A DNA stretch of 64,000 bases from Prevotella heparinolytica (GCF_004342845.1 NZ_SLXB01000019.1:1-64000); one strand, 5' to 3'; shown: positions 52,995-62,428, counted from the stretch's first letter. Made by a program: numbers and translations. Notes: generated by a model from the letters alone, not told the origin.

Positions 52995-55016
52995 ATGAAA
53001 ATAAAATATCTATCTATACTTTTGCTGGGTGCTTCACTCACCGCATGCAATGATTTTCTGGACAAAATGCCCGAAAGTTCGGTCACGCCCAATGCTTATT
53101 TCACCGCAGAGGCTGATCTTGCGGCTTATGCCATCAATCTGTATAATTTCACGAGTATCGAACCCGGAAGTTACGGCATCAGTGTCTTCGGCAATGACAA
53201 TGCTACGGACAACCAAGCATCCGTAGATTACTCTACCCGCTGGGTACCGGGCGAGTGGAAAGTGCCTTCTACTACCGACCCCAAGAAAAAGGAACAACCT
53301 TGGAACTTCTTCCAGATACGCGATTGTAACTATTTCTTCGATCAGGTACTGCCCAGATACGAGGCCAAAAAAATATCCGGTTCCGAAGCGAATATTCGTC
53401 ATTATATTGGTGAAATGTACATGTTGCGTGCATACGCCTACTTCGATAAGTTACAGGCCATTGGCGACTGTCCGATCATAGAAACTGCTTTGGAAGACGT
53501 GGAGGAGACGCTGGTAAAGGCGTCTGCGCGTCAACCTCGTCACAAAGTGGCGCGTTTCATTCTGTCTGATTTGGACAAAGCAATTGAATTCCTGTCTGAA
53601 ACGGGGCCCGGTGGTAAGAACCGAATCACTAAAGCCGCTGCCCAATTGTTCCGTTCGCGTGTGGCACTCTACGAAGGCACATGGTTGAAGCATCACAAAG
53701 GAACGGCTTTTGTTCCGGGAGGTAAAGGCTGGCCGGGCAATAGTGCCGATTTGCAAGGATTCGACATCGATAGTGAAATAAACTATTTCTTGACGGAGGC
53801 GATGACTTCGGCTAAGATTATCGGTGACAAACTGGTAGATAATCTGGTTGAAAATACCGACACCCCCGAAGGAATGGATGGAAAATTCAACAGTCTGAAT
53901 CCTTACTATACCATGTTCTGCGACGTAGATATGAACGGGTATAGCGAAGTGTTGATGTGGCGCGCTTATAATGAATCCCAACAGGTGACTCATAACATTC
54001 AGATGCAGTTGCAAAACAACGGAGGTGGTTCGGGATGGACACGCGGACTGGTCAATTCGTTCCTTATGAAAAACGGATTGCCCATATATGCAGCCGCATC
54101 GGGTTACGATGTGGAATGGGAAAAACAAGGCATAGCCAAAACGCTGCAAAACCGTGATTCGCGCATTCGCCTCTTCACAAAGAAAGACGGCGACATCGAC
54201 AATTACAATGCCGATGGAACAGAGAACAAGGTTGATTTCACATGGATTGTGAAAGGCAACAACGAGACCCGTATGGTGACAGGTTTCGCCCTCAAGAAAG
54301 GCAAGCATTACAATGACTACATGCAGACATTGCACCACAAAGGTACTACCGGAAGCATCATCTTCCGTGGTACGGAAGCTCTGCTGAACTATATGGAGGC
54401 TTGCTATGAAAAGAACAAGAACGTGGATGCCACTGCCGACAAATATTGGAAAGCTCTTCGCCGTCGTGCAAAGGTGAGTGAAGACTATCAAGCCACCATT
54501 GCGGCTACCGATATGAACGAAGAAGCCAAAGGTGACTTTGGGGCTTATTCGCACGGACAACTGATAGATGCCACGCTCTATAACATCCGCCGCGAACGCC
54601 GTAACGAGTTTATCGGTGAAGGAATGCGCTGGGCCGACTTGAAACGTTGGAGAGCATGCGATCAAGTGAAAAACTACCACATTGAGGGTATGCGCTACTG
54701 GGGAAGTATTTACCAGGGAAAACTGACTGATAAGGAAGGAAGAGACTTGGTTTTGGTTGATGTGGAAGGAGGCAAAGGTAACATTTCCTCTGAGAGCATA
54801 AGCGGTGTTTATATGCGCCCGTATCAAAACAGTAAGGTGAACAATTCAGTATTCAATGGTTATAACTTTACACCCGCACACTACCTCAGCCCATTGCCGC
54901 AAAGTACATTCCGTCAAACGGCCGGCGGAGATAAAACCGATTTGAACACATCGGTGGTTTATCAAAATCCGGGATGGCCAAAAGTAAGCGGTGAGGGAGC
55001 AGTTTCCGTAGAGTAA
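52995..55016 (+). CDS. SusD/RagB-type surface lipoprotein
   Basis: 673 aa. Lipoprotein signal with lipobox LTAC (Cys18) followed by NDFLDK, the usual SusD start. The N-terminal SusD domain contains YMLRAYAYFDKLQAIGDCPI near residue 138, and the C-terminal RagB domain contains NIRRERRNEFIGEGMRWADL near 530. The length is above average for SusD (usually 500-650). It acts as the lid over the SusC barrel. Transcribed with the SusC gene; terminated at 55070. Confidence 0.95.
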   Translation: MKIKYLSILLLGASLTACNDFLDKMPESSVTPNAYFTAEADLAAYAINLYNFTSIEPGSYGISVFGNDNATDNQASVDYSTRWVPGEWKVPSTTDPKKKEQPWNFFQIRDCNYFFDQVLPRYEAKKISGSEANIRHYIGEMYMLRAYAYFDKLQAIGDCPIIETALEDVEETLVKASARQPRHKVARFILSDLDKAIEFLSETGPGGKNRITKAAAQLFRSRVALYEGTWLKHHKGTAFVPGGKGWPGNSADLQGFDIDSEINYFLTEAMTSAKIIGDKLVDNLVENTDTPEGMDGKFNSLNPYYTMFCDVDMNGYSEVLMWRAYNESQQVTHNIQMQLQNNGGGSGWTRGLVNSFLMKNGLPIYAAASGYDVEWEKQGIAKTLQNRDSRIRLFTKKDGDIDNYNADGTENKVDFTWIVKGNNETRMVTGFALKKGKHYNDYMQTLHHKGTTGSIIFRGTEALLNYMEACYEKNKNVDATADKYWKALRRRAKVSEDYQATIAATDMNEEAKGDFGAYSHGQLIDATLYNIRRERRNEFIGEGMRWADLKRWRACDQVKNYHIEGMRYWGSIYQGKLTDKEGRDLVLVDVEGGKGNISSESISGVYMRPYQNSKVNNSVFNGYNFTPAHYLSPLPQSTFRQTAGGDKTDLNTSVVYQNPGWPKVSGEGAVSVE

Positions 55017-55069
55017 CACTCTGATATATGGAGGAGCGCTGGTTTCTCCATATATTTTGAATTGATATC

Positions 55070-55121
55070 AAATAAAAAAGAACAGCGGAGATTTTAATGC
55101 TTTCCGCCGTTCTTTTTTATT
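55070..55121. terminator. Bidirectional terminator between SusD and rng
   Basis: AAATAAAAAAGAACAGCGGA and its near-complement TCCGCCGTTCTTTTTTATTT (one mismatch) form a ~19-bp stem with A- and T-runs on both flanks. It serves the converging SusD (+) and rng (-) genes; the rng stop codon lies inside the right arm. Confidence 0.9.
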
Positions 55122-56691
55122 TGATTTCAATTTCTTCCTTCATGTCAATTTCTTCCCCTTGCGGGTCATAGAAGACATATTGCAGAAACGCAAGTTTTTG
55201 GTTTGGAATAATCTTGATGCCGAATCCGTACTTCATTTGCCATTTTCGCTTCAAGGAAACGATTCCCTGATTGACGTAGGCGGCAATGTACGGATGGATG
55301 TGTAACGAGAACTTCTTAATCTTCAGTTTGTTGACCAGATAATCAATTTTATTCTCCAGAGTGTCTGTAAAGAGGATGGATGATTTGATAGAACCTTTTC
55401 CAAAGCAGGTAGGGCATGTTTCCATCGTATTTACATCCATAGCCGGGCGTACGCGCTGGCGTGTAATCTGCATCAGCCCGAATTTGCTTAGTGGCAAGAT
55501 GTTATGGCGTGCTCTGTCTTTTTGCATATTGGCACACATGCGCTCATAGAGCTTCTGGCGGTTTTCGGCTTCATTCATGTCAATGAAATCTACTACAATG
55601 ATTCCCCCCATATCTCTCAGCCTTAACTGGCGGGCCAATTCATCGGCTGCACCCAGATTTACCTCTAATGCATTCCCTTCTTGTCCGTTGGCGTTCTTGG
55701 TGCGGTTTCCGCTGTTAACATCTACTACATGGAGTGCCTCGGTATGTTCAATAATCAGGTAAGCGCCACTCTTGTACGAAACAGTCTTGCCGAATGATGC
55801 CTTGATTTGTTTGGTGATACCGAAATTGTCGTAAATAGGGAGTTGCCCTTTATATTGTTTTACGATTCCGGCCCGTTCAGGGGCGATGAGAACTACGTAG
55901 TCCTTTATTTCATGGAACACGGCTTCATCATTGATGTAGATGTTTTCGAATGAAGGATTAAACAAGTCGCGCAGCAGTCCTACGGCACGGCTGGTTTCTT
56001 CGTAAATCAGGGTAGGGTACTTAGTTGCTTTTTGTACCTTGCCGATGGCTTCCTCCCAATGTCTAAGTAATACTTTAAGCTCTCCATCAAGTTCGGCAAC
56101 GCGTTTTCCTTCAGCTACAGTGCGGACGATGACTCCGAAATTCTTCGGTTTGATGCTCATCAGCAGTTGCTTGAGGCGGGCACGTTCTTCGCTCGATTTA
56201 ATTTTTTGTGATACGGAAACCTTATCGTTGAAAGGAATCAGCACAAGATATCTTCCGGCAAAAGACAATTCGGAAGTTAGACGTGGGCCTTTGGTCGAGA
56301 TAGGTTCTTTGACGATTTGCACCACAACTTCCTGTCCTACGTTGAGGGTGTTGGATACTGTTCCATCCTTTTCAAGATCGGGAAGTATGGATGCTTTCGC
56401 AATCGGGTTTAGTTTCTTTTTGTTGCTTAAAGTTTGCTTTACGTACTTTGCAATGGAGTTAAATTGAGGACCTAAGTCCTGGTAATGAAGAAAAGCGTCT
56501 TTCTCGTAGCCTACATCCACAAAGCAAGCATTCAGTCCGGGCATCAACTTCTTGACGCGGCCTAAATACATGTTGCCCACAGCAAAGGAGAGACTTCTGC
56601 CTTCGCTTTGCAGTTCCACTAACTGTTTGTCTTCAAGCAGAGCGATGGATACTTCTTTGGGCTGTACGTCTACAACGAGTTCGCTTATCAC
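55117..56691 (-). CDS. rng: Ribonuclease G/E family
   Basis: Endoribonuclease of 524 aa, the RNase G size (no long RNase E scaffold tail). The S1 RNA-binding region spans about residues 35-125 (VGNMYLGRVKKLMPGLNACF). The DNase I-like catalytic core has the metal-binding acidic residues in VDVNSGN near 325 and VDFIDMNEAENRQKLYE near 365. The Zn-link Cys pair is in MNTMETCPTCFGKGSIKSS near 425. RNase G matures 16S rRNA 5' ends and degrades mRNA. It lies downstream of HU and the 30-aa ribosomal-type gene on the same strand. Confidence 0.95.
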   Translation of the reverse strand: MISELVVDVQPKEVSIALLEDKQLVELQSEGRSLSFAVGNMYLGRVKKLMPGLNACFVDVGYEKDAFLHYQDLGPQFNSIAKYVKQTLSNKKKLNPIAKASILPDLEKDGTVSNTLNVGQEVVVQIVKEPISTKGPRLTSELSFAGRYLVLIPFNDKVSVSQKIKSSEERARLKQLLMSIKPKNFGVIVRTVAEGKRVAELDGELKVLLRHWEEAIGKVQKATKYPTLIYEETSRAVGLLRDLFNPSFENIYINDEAVFHEIKDYVVLIAPERAGIVKQYKGQLPIYDNFGITKQIKASFGKTVSYKSGAYLIIEHTEALHVVDVNSGNRTKNANGQEGNALEVNLGAADELARQLRLRDMGGIIVVDFIDMNEAENRQKLYERMCANMQKDRARHNILPLSKFGLMQITRQRVRPAMDVNTMETCPTCFGKGSIKSSILFTDTLENKIDYLVNKLKIKKFSLHIHPYIAAYVNQGIVSLKRKWQMKYGFGIKIIPNQKLAFLQYVFYDPQGEEIDMKEEIEIK

Positions 56692-56730
56692 AATAGTTGT
56701 TTTTTATAATTATTCAATTTACTACTTAAA

Positions 56731-56776
56731 CAAAGAACAAACCCGCGAGACATTTTGCTTCACAAGTTTGTTCTTT
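56731..56776 (-). other. Hairpin between the 30-aa gene and rng
   Basis: AAAGAACAAAC (56731-56741) and GTTTGTTCTTT (56766-56776) form a perfect 11-bp stem with a 24-base loop, 40 bp before the rng start on the minus strand. It could be an attenuator, a processing site, or an rng autoregulatory element; no T-run is present. Confidence 0.45.
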
Positions 56777-56798
56777 ATTTTGTCTTTCAGACTAAAAA

Positions 56799-56891
56799 TT
56801 ACTTTTTGCTTTTATGTCTGTTCTTTCTTAGTCTTTTTTTACGCTTATGCGTAGACATTTTATGTCTTTTTTTCTTCTTTCCGCTTGGCAT
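56799..56891 (-). CDS. 30-aa basic ribosomal-type protein (AURKAIP1/COX24, bS22/mS38-like)
   Basis: A 30-codon gene reading MPSGKKKKRHKMSTHKRKKR then LRKNRHKSKK: 21 of 30 residues are Lys, Arg or His. The KMSTHKRKKRLRKNRHK core corresponds to the COX24/AURKAIP1 domain, which in mitochondria is mS38 and in mycobacteria bS22, a small subunit protein by helix 44 (recognition from memory). It lies 34 bp after the HU gene and 107 bp before rng on the same strand. It is easily missed because of its size. Confidence 0.75.
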   Translation of the reverse strand: MPSGKKKKRHKMSTHKRKKRLRKNRHKSKK

Positions 56892-56925
56892 AGCTTCAAT
56901 TTTTATGGGTTAATACTATTGTTTG

Positions 56926-57201
56926 TTATTTTTTCACTGATAAAGTGAATGTTTTTGCAGGTTTAAATGCCGGAATATTATGTTCCGGAATAATAATGGT
57001 AGTGTTTTTAGAGATGTTACGAGCTGTTTTCTGCGCTCTCTTCTTCACTACAAAACTACCAAACCCGCGGAGATAAACATTCTCGTCTTTAGATAGGGAT
57101 GCTTTTACTGCGTCCATGAATGCTTCAACGGTTGTAAGTACAGTGGCCTTATCAATTCCGGTGTTCTTTGTAATTTCGTTTACAATATCAGCTTTAGTCA
57201 T
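56926..57201 (-). CDS. HU-family DNA-binding protein
   Basis: 91 aa, standard HU/IHF length. MTKADIVNEITKNTGIDKAT opens the dimerisation helices; the DNA-binding signature GFGSFVVKKRAQKTARNISK begins near residue 46, and the arm ends with IPEHNIPAFKPAKTFTLSVK. It bends DNA and compacts the nucleoid. It is a candidate reader of the phased palindrome arrays, but only by general reasoning. First gene of a possible HU / 30-aa protein / rng transcript. Confidence 0.95.
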   Translation of the reverse strand: MTKADIVNEITKNTGIDKATVLTTVEAFMDAVKASLSKDENVYLRGFGSFVVKKRAQKTARNISKNTTIIIPEHNIPAFKPAKTFTLSVKK

Positions 57202-57252
57202 TTTTCTTTAAAAAAAATATTATTACTATAGTTTTCCTAATTTTTTGGACTG

Positions 57253-57260
57253 CAAATATA
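57253..57260 (-). promoter_or_regulatory. -7 element of the HU gene
   Basis: On the minus strand TATATTTG fits TAnnTTTG, 51 bp before the HU start. Confidence 0.5.
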
Positions 57261-57346
57261 TAGCTTTTTAGCGGCTCTAAAAAATATATTTCGGACATTT
57301 TTCTAAAAAAGTCTTGGGGTTAAGCTTTGTTAGGTTGAAAATGAAG

Positions 57347-57354
57347 TAATTTTG
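57347..57354 (+). promoter_or_regulatory. -7 element abutting the mutY start
   Basis: TAATTTTG fits TAnnTTTG, with TTTG (57326-57329) 17 bp upstream. It ends 4 bp before the mutY ATG, implying an almost leaderless message, as at yigZ. Confidence 0.5.
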
Positions 57355-57358
57355 CTGC

Positions 57359-58399
57359 ATGATTTTTTTTAGTGAGATATTATTGAATTGGTATGCGGAG
57401 AACAAGCGGCATCTCCCATGGAGGAGTACGTCAGATCCTTATGTGATATGGATCTCTGAAATCATATTGCAACAGACAAGGGTGGGGCAAGGGTATGACT
57501 ATTTTCTTCGTTTTGTGAATCGTTTTCCCGATGTAGTGGCGTTAGCCTCGGCTTCGGAGGATGAGGTGATGAAGTATTGGCAGGGGCTGGGCTACTATTC
57601 CCGTGCGAGAAATTTGCATGCGGCAGCCAAAAGTATGAATGGGGTATTTCCAAAAACATACGAACATGTACTTTCTTTGAAAGGGGTGGGTGAGTATACG
57701 GCAGCGGCAATCTGCTCATTTGCTTATGGAATGCCTTATGCGGTGGTTGACGGGAATGTATATCGGGTACTTGCTCGTTATTGGGGTATAGATACGCCCA
57801 TTGATTCTACTGAAGGAAAAAAGGCTTTTAAAACCTTGGCAGAAGAATTACTGGATAAAACGCGGCCGGCTGATTACAATCAGGCTATTATGGACTTTGG
57901 GGCGTTGCAGTGCATACCGCAATCCCCAAATTGCAGGGAATGTCCGTTGGCTGTCAGTTGTCGGGCATTGGCAGAAAGGCAAGTGATGCGTTTGCCGGTG
58001 AAACGGCATAAGACGAAGACCGTTAACCGTTATTTTAATTATATATATGTACGCATGGGGGAATACACTTTGATACGTAAGCGTACGGAAAATGATATCT
58101 GGAAAAATTTATTTGAGCTACCGTTGGTTGAGGTGGATAAAGATTTGTCGGAAGAAGAGTTGCTGGCATGTTCGCAATTACACGCTTTTTTTGTAGAAGG
58201 AGAGAATCCTGTGATTCGTCCGATCTTGCGGAATGTAAAGCATATATTGTCGCATCGGGTGATATATGCAAACTTCTATGAAGTGATTCTGCCTGCGGGT
58301 TCTCAATCTTTTTCCGGTTATCTTCGGATTAAAACAGAAGAACTGGGTGATTATGCGGTGTCGCGATTGATTCATGCCTTCTTGGAGAAATATATATAA
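57359..58399 (+). CDS. mutY: A/G-specific adenine DNA glycosylase
   Basis: Removes adenine mispaired with 8-oxoguanine. The 346-aa protein has LPWRSTSDPYVIWISEIILQ near residue 18, catalytic Glu in the EIILQQTRV helix, the helix-hairpin-helix LKGVGEYTAAAICSFAYG near 105 with catalytic Asp in AVVDGNVYRVLAR near 130, and the iron-sulfur ligands C-x6-C-x2-C-x5-C (CIPQSPNCRECPLAVSC near 189-205). The C-terminal NUDIX-like 8-oxoG domain follows (about 225-345). Confidence 0.96.
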   Translation: MIFFSEILLNWYAENKRHLPWRSTSDPYVIWISEIILQQTRVGQGYDYFLRFVNRFPDVVALASASEDEVMKYWQGLGYYSRARNLHAAAKSMNGVFPKTYEHVLSLKGVGEYTAAAICSFAYGMPYAVVDGNVYRVLARYWGIDTPIDSTEGKKAFKTLAEELLDKTRPADYNQAIMDFGALQCIPQSPNCRECPLAVSCRALAERQVMRLPVKRHKTKTVNRYFNYIYVRMGEYTLIRKRTENDIWKNLFELPLVEVDKDLSEEELLACSQLHAFFVEGENPVIRPILRNVKHILSHRVIYANFYEVILPAGSQSFSGYLRIKTEELGDYAVSRLIHAFLEKYI

Positions 58400-58474
58400 A
58401 AGTTTGTCTTATTCTTGCATGATGTGAATATTCTCGTTAATTTTGGCAGCAGATAATTAAATATAGGGAAGCTT

Positions 58475-58927
58475 ATGTCGGTAAATAAAGTGATATTAAT
58501 AGGTAATGTAGGTAAAGAACCGGAGGTCAGATATCTTGATAGTGGCATTGCTGTGGCTACTTTGCCTTTAGCCACTTCAGATCGGGCATATACTTTGGCT
58601 AATGGAACACAAGTTCCCGAACGCACTGAGTGGCACAATCTTGTTTTTTGGCGCGGACTGGCAGAAACTGTGGAGAAATATGTGCATAAAGGCGATAAAC
58701 TTTATGTGGAAGGTAAAATACGTACTCGGTCATACGATGATCAGGCAGGTGTAAAGCGCTATGTGACAGAGATCTTTGTTGATAACATGGAAATGCTGAC
58801 CGCAAAAGCTTCAAGTGCGGGTTCTGCTTCTAATGTTTCTCAGGGTGGAGGAGCTTCCGAACCGCAACAACCGGTGCAGGCACAAGTCACTCCTGTGCAA
58901 GATCCGACGGACGACTTGCCTTTCTAA
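58475..58927 (+). CDS. ssb: Single-stranded DNA-binding protein
   Basis: 150 aa: OB-fold in residues 1-110 (MSVNKVILIGNVGKEPEVRY; WHNLVFWRGLAETVEKYVHK), then a Gly/Gln/Pro linker and the acidic tip DPTDDLPF that docks partner proteins. Between mutY (75 bp) and gldE (24 bp), a gene order common in Bacteroidota. Confidence 0.97.
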   Translation: MSVNKVILIGNVGKEPEVRYLDSGIAVATLPLATSDRAYTLANGTQVPERTEWHNLVFWRGLAETVEKYVHKGDKLYVEGKIRTRSYDDQAGVKRYVTEIFVDNMEMLTAKASSAGSASNVSQGGGASEPQQPVQAQVTPVQDPTDDLPF

Positions 58928-58951
58928 TTTGTTTAACTAAAACCAGAATCT

Positions 58952-60301
58952 TTGGACCCAGATGCTTATTTATACCAGTTGGCAGATGTATTTAATGGTA
59001 TATCCGTACAAGTTCCTTCTGTTTCGGCCATTATAGCCATAGTGTTGGCTGGCTTGCTTTTGCTTGTTTCCGGTTTTGCATCAGCTTCCGAAATAGCTTT
59101 TTTCTCCCTTTCTCCATCAGATTTAAGTGCTATAGCAGAGAAAAAACATCCATCGGATGAGAAAATCAGCAATCTGTTGGAGGGTAGTGAGCGTTTGTTG
59201 GCTACGATTTTGATTACGAACAATTTTGTGAATGTAACGATAATCATGCTTTGCAATTTCTTTTTTATGGATGTGTTTCTATTCCATTCTCCTATTGCAG
59301 AGTTTATCATCTTGACGGTTGTTCTTACGTTTCTGCTATTGCTTTTTGGTGAAATCATGCCTAAAATATATTCGGCACAGAAAACATTGGCTTTTTGTCG
59401 TATTGCTGCTCCCGGAATCATGTTGTGTCGTTCTTTCTTTTATCCGTTGGCATCTATGCTGGTGCGTTCCACTTCTTTCTTGAATAAACATGTTGTTCGT
59501 AGAAATCATAACATATCGGTCGATGAGCTTTCTCATGCCTTGGAATTGACGGATAAGGCTGAGCTGTCCGAAGAGAACAATATTTTGGAGGGCATTATCC
59601 GTTTTGGGGGGGAAACGGCCAAGGAGGTTATGACATCTCGTTTGGATGTAGTTGATTTGGATATTCGTACCCCTTTCAAAGAAGTGCTGAAGTGTATTGT
59701 GGAAAATGCTTACTCCCGCATTCCTATTTATGCGAATACCCGTGATAATATCAAGGGAATATTATATATCAAGGATTTGCTTCCGCATTTGAATAAAGGC
59801 GATAATTTCCGTTGGCAGTCGCTTATCCGTCCGGCTTATTTTGTTCCCGAAACCAAGATGATCGATGATCTGTTGCGTGATTTTCAAGCTAATAAGATTC
59901 ATATAGCCATTGTTGTTGATGAGTTTGGCGGTACATCGGGCATTGTGACCATGGAGGACATTATAGAAGAAATAGTAGGCGAAATACATGATGAATATGA
60001 TGACGAGGAGCATACATTCTCTGTTTTGAACGATCATACATGGGTATTTGAAGCCAAAACGCTATTGACGGATTTCTATAAGATAACCAAACTGAACGAA
60101 GAGGCTTTCGACGAAGTGGCGGGAGATGCAGATACGCTTGCCGGACTTTTACTTGAACTGAAAGGTGAATTTCCGACACTGCATGAGAAAGTCACTTACG
60201 ACTGCTATGAGTTCGAAGTATTGGAAATGAACAACCGTCGTATCTTGAAGGTGAAGTTTACGATAAACTCCCCTGCAACAGAACAAACAGAGCATTCCTG
60301 A
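58952..60301 (+). CDS. gldE: GldE-type CBS-domain membrane protein (CorC/HlyC family)
   Basis: 449 aa. N-terminal DUF21 region with about four membrane segments (residues 20-160), paired CBS domains (MTSRLDVVDLDIRTPFKEV near 225; DEFGGTSGIVTMEDIIEEIV near 320), and a C-terminal transporter-associated CorC/HlyC domain. Called gliding motility-associated GldE in Bacteroidota, although gut Bacteroides do not glide; a magnesium/cobalt or envelope role is more likely. The start is a TTG at 58952, since no ATG precedes the conserved region. Confidence 0.88.
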   Translation: MDPDAYLYQLADVFNGISVQVPSVSAIIAIVLAGLLLLVSGFASASEIAFFSLSPSDLSAIAEKKHPSDEKISNLLEGSERLLATILITNNFVNVTIIMLCNFFFMDVFLFHSPIAEFIILTVVLTFLLLLFGEIMPKIYSAQKTLAFCRIAAPGIMLCRSFFYPLASMLVRSTSFLNKHVVRRNHNISVDELSHALELTDKAELSEENNILEGIIRFGGETAKEVMTSRLDVVDLDIRTPFKEVLKCIVENAYSRIPIYANTRDNIKGILYIKDLLPHLNKGDNFRWQSLIRPAYFVPETKMIDDLLRDFQANKIHIAIVVDEFGGTSGIVTMEDIIEEIVGEIHDEYDDEEHTFSVLNDHTWVFEAKTLLTDFYKITKLNEEAFDEVAGDADTLAGLLLELKGEFPTLHEKVTYDCYEFEVLEMNNRRILKVKFTINSPATEQTEHS

Positions 60302-60343
60302 TAAGCAATCCATTCGTTTTTTACTTTTAATATCTGATATCAA

Positions 60344-60973
60344 GTGCCTCTTTTTTTGAAAGATAAAACTTCTGCTTGTCAATGGGGAGTTTGGAAAACA
60401 GATGAAACCCCGGAAGAGCTATTGGCCATGCTACCTCATGCAGAGAGGTATCAGGAGGCTGTGCAAAGCTTTAAGTCGGAACATCGTCGTGTGGAGTGGA
60501 TGGCAGTGCGTGTGTTGCTGTACACGTTATTGGGTGAAGATAAAACAATAGCCTATTACTCCGGTGGGAAGCCCTATTTGGCAGATGCTTCTGCTTCTCT
60601 CAGCATTTCTCATACCAAGGGTTATGTTGCGGTGGTTCTGGGGCCATGGGGAAAAGAGGTTGGAGTGGATGTGGAACAATATTCAGAGCGAGTCAGGAAG
60701 GTGGTTCATAAGTATATGCGTGAAGATGAAGAAACGGCTGTTTTTCTGGGAACCGACACCTGGTCGTTGTTGCTTCATTGGTCGGCAAAAGAGACCATAT
60801 TTAAGTGCCTGAATGCTTCGGAGGTGGATTTTCGCAATCACATGCGTATAATGCCTTTCGCTATCGATAAAGAGGGCGCATTCTCCGCCGAAGAATATCG
60901 TACGCCGGAGAAGCGCCGCTTTACCATCCGTTATTTCATATTCGCAGATTTTGTGTTAACGTTAAGTTTGTAG
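60344..60973 (+). CDS. 4'-phosphopantetheinyl transferase
   Basis: Moves phosphopantetheine from CoA to acyl or peptidyl carrier proteins. 209 aa, Sfp-like length. Motifs: GGKPYLADASASLSISHTKG near residue 73, the Mg-binding GVDVEQYSERV near 105, and WSAKETIFKCL near 146. The start is GTG at 60344. It probably serves fatty-acid ACP, as no carrier-protein megasynthase is near. Only 8 bp separate its stop from the convergent tnaA stop. Confidence 0.92.
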   Translation: MPLFLKDKTSACQWGVWKTDETPEELLAMLPHAERYQEAVQSFKSEHRRVEWMAVRVLLYTLLGEDKTIAYYSGGKPYLADASASLSISHTKGYVAVVLGPWGKEVGVDVEQYSERVRKVVHKYMREDEETAVFLGTDTWSLLLHWSAKETIFKCLNASEVDFRNHMRIMPFAIDKEGAFSAEEYRTPEKRRFTIRYFIFADFVLTLSL

Positions 60974-60981
60974 CTCGTTGA

Positions 60982-62355
60982 CTATAGTCTGCTTAATTGT
61001 ACCGTGAAATGGCGCATCAGTGGGGCCTCCCAAGTGATGGACACTCCGCGGGTGATACTTTCCCGTCTGTCATATACATTCTTCAAGGCTGCCACCACCA
61101 CATTCATGTGGTTGTCGGTATATACACGCCGGGGGATGGCAAGACGGAGTAAATCCAAACCATTGAAACGGTTTTCATGGGTTATAGGATCTCTGTCGGC
61201 CAGCAAATAGCCTATTTCACAACCGCGTATGCCGGCTTCCAGATATAATTCAATGGTCAATGTCTGTGCCGGAAACTCTTCTTTGGGAATATGCGTCAAT
61301 ACTTTGGGGGCATCTATAAAGATGGCATGCCCACCGGCCGGGCGTTGGTATGGAATGCCGTATTCATCTAATTTTTGAGCTAAATACATGACTTGGCGGA
61401 TGCGTGTCTCCAGATTGTCGAATTCCGTATTCTCATCCAGTCCGATGGCGAGTGCATTCATATCTCGTCCATTCATACCTCCGTAGGTAAGATACCCTTC
61501 GAATTGCACACAGAATCCTTTTGCCCCTTCATACCAATCCTTCAAGCGAGTAGCTATGAATCCTCCCATATTTACTATGCCATCCTTTTTCGCACTCATG
61601 GTCATACCATCGGCAAGGGCAAACATCTCTCGCGAAATTTCCTTGATGCTTTTGTCACGATAACCCTCTTCTCTCATTTTGATGAAGTATGCGTTTTCGG
61701 CAAAACGGGCGGAGTCAAAAAGAACATTTTTCCCGTATTTGTTGGCAATGGCTCGTATTGTGCGTAGGTTTTGCATGGATACGGGTTGCCCGCCTGCTGT
61801 GTTGTTGGTAATGGTGACAATGATGAAAGGTATGCGCTCGCAATGTTCTTGTAATGCCTTTTCCAGTTTGTCGGGATCTACATTCCCTTTAAAGGGAATT
61901 TCCAGTTGTGTTTGTTTTGCTTCGTCTACGGTGCAGTCCAATGCGATGGCTTTTCGTCCTTCGATATGCCCTTTGGTGGTATCAAAATGTGAGTTTCCCG
62001 GAATGATATCGCCTTCATGCACTAAATAGGAGAATAGTACGTTTTCGGCTGCACGTCCTTGATGGGTAGGGATGACATACTCGAATCCTGTCAGGCGAGT
62101 AATGACATTTTTTAAATTAAAGAACGAACTTGCTCCGGCGTAACTCTCGTCTCCCAGCATCATACCTGCCCATTGGCGGTCGCTCATGGCTCCGGTGCCC
62201 GAGTCGGTGATGAGGTCGATGTACACTTGCTCCGATTTAAGTTGAAAAACGTTGTAATGGGCTTCTTTCAACCATTGTTCACGTTCTTGGCGGGTACTTT
62301 TCTGTATTGGCTCCACCATCTTAATTTTCCATGCTTCGGCAAATGGTAATTCCAT
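60982..62355 (-). CDS. tnaA: Tryptophanase
   Basis: PLP enzyme splitting tryptophan to indole, pyruvate and ammonia. The 457-aa protein matches TnaA over its length: THQGRAAENVLFS near residue 97, NNTAGGQPVSMQNLR near 188, DSARFAENAYFI near 214, and the PLP lysine in MTMSAKKDGIVNMGG near 255. No TnaC-like leader peptide with a critical Trp is seen upstream, so E. coli-type attenuation is not supported. It has its own -7 element at 62421. Confidence 0.96.
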   Translation of the reverse strand: MELPFAEAWKIKMVEPIQKSTRQEREQWLKEAHYNVFQLKSEQVYIDLITDSGTGAMSDRQWAGMMLGDESYAGASSFFNLKNVITRLTGFEYVIPTHQGRAAENVLFSYLVHEGDIIPGNSHFDTTKGHIEGRKAIALDCTVDEAKQTQLEIPFKGNVDPDKLEKALQEHCERIPFIIVTITNNTAGGQPVSMQNLRTIRAIANKYGKNVLFDSARFAENAYFIKMREEGYRDKSIKEISREMFALADGMTMSAKKDGIVNMGGFIATRLKDWYEGAKGFCVQFEGYLTYGGMNGRDMNALAIGLDENTEFDNLETRIRQVMYLAQKLDEYGIPYQRPAGGHAIFIDAPKVLTHIPKEEFPAQTLTIELYLEAGIRGCEIGYLLADRDPITHENRFNGLDLLRLAIPRRVYTDNHMNVVVAALKNVYDRRESITRGVSITWEAPLMRHFTVQLSRL

Positions 62356-62420
62356 AGATTGTTTATTTAGGGTTTGACAATAAGTTAGTATATGGGCCTT
62401 TATTTAGGTTTTTGACTTGT

Positions 62421-62428
62421 CAAATATA
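62421..62428 (-). promoter_or_regulatory. -7 element of tnaA
   Basis: On the minus strand TATATTTG fits TAnnTTTG, 65 bp before the tnaA start. A weak GTTG stands about 20 bp upstream. It implies that tnaA does not need the riboswitch transcript from 63144. Confidence 0.5.
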
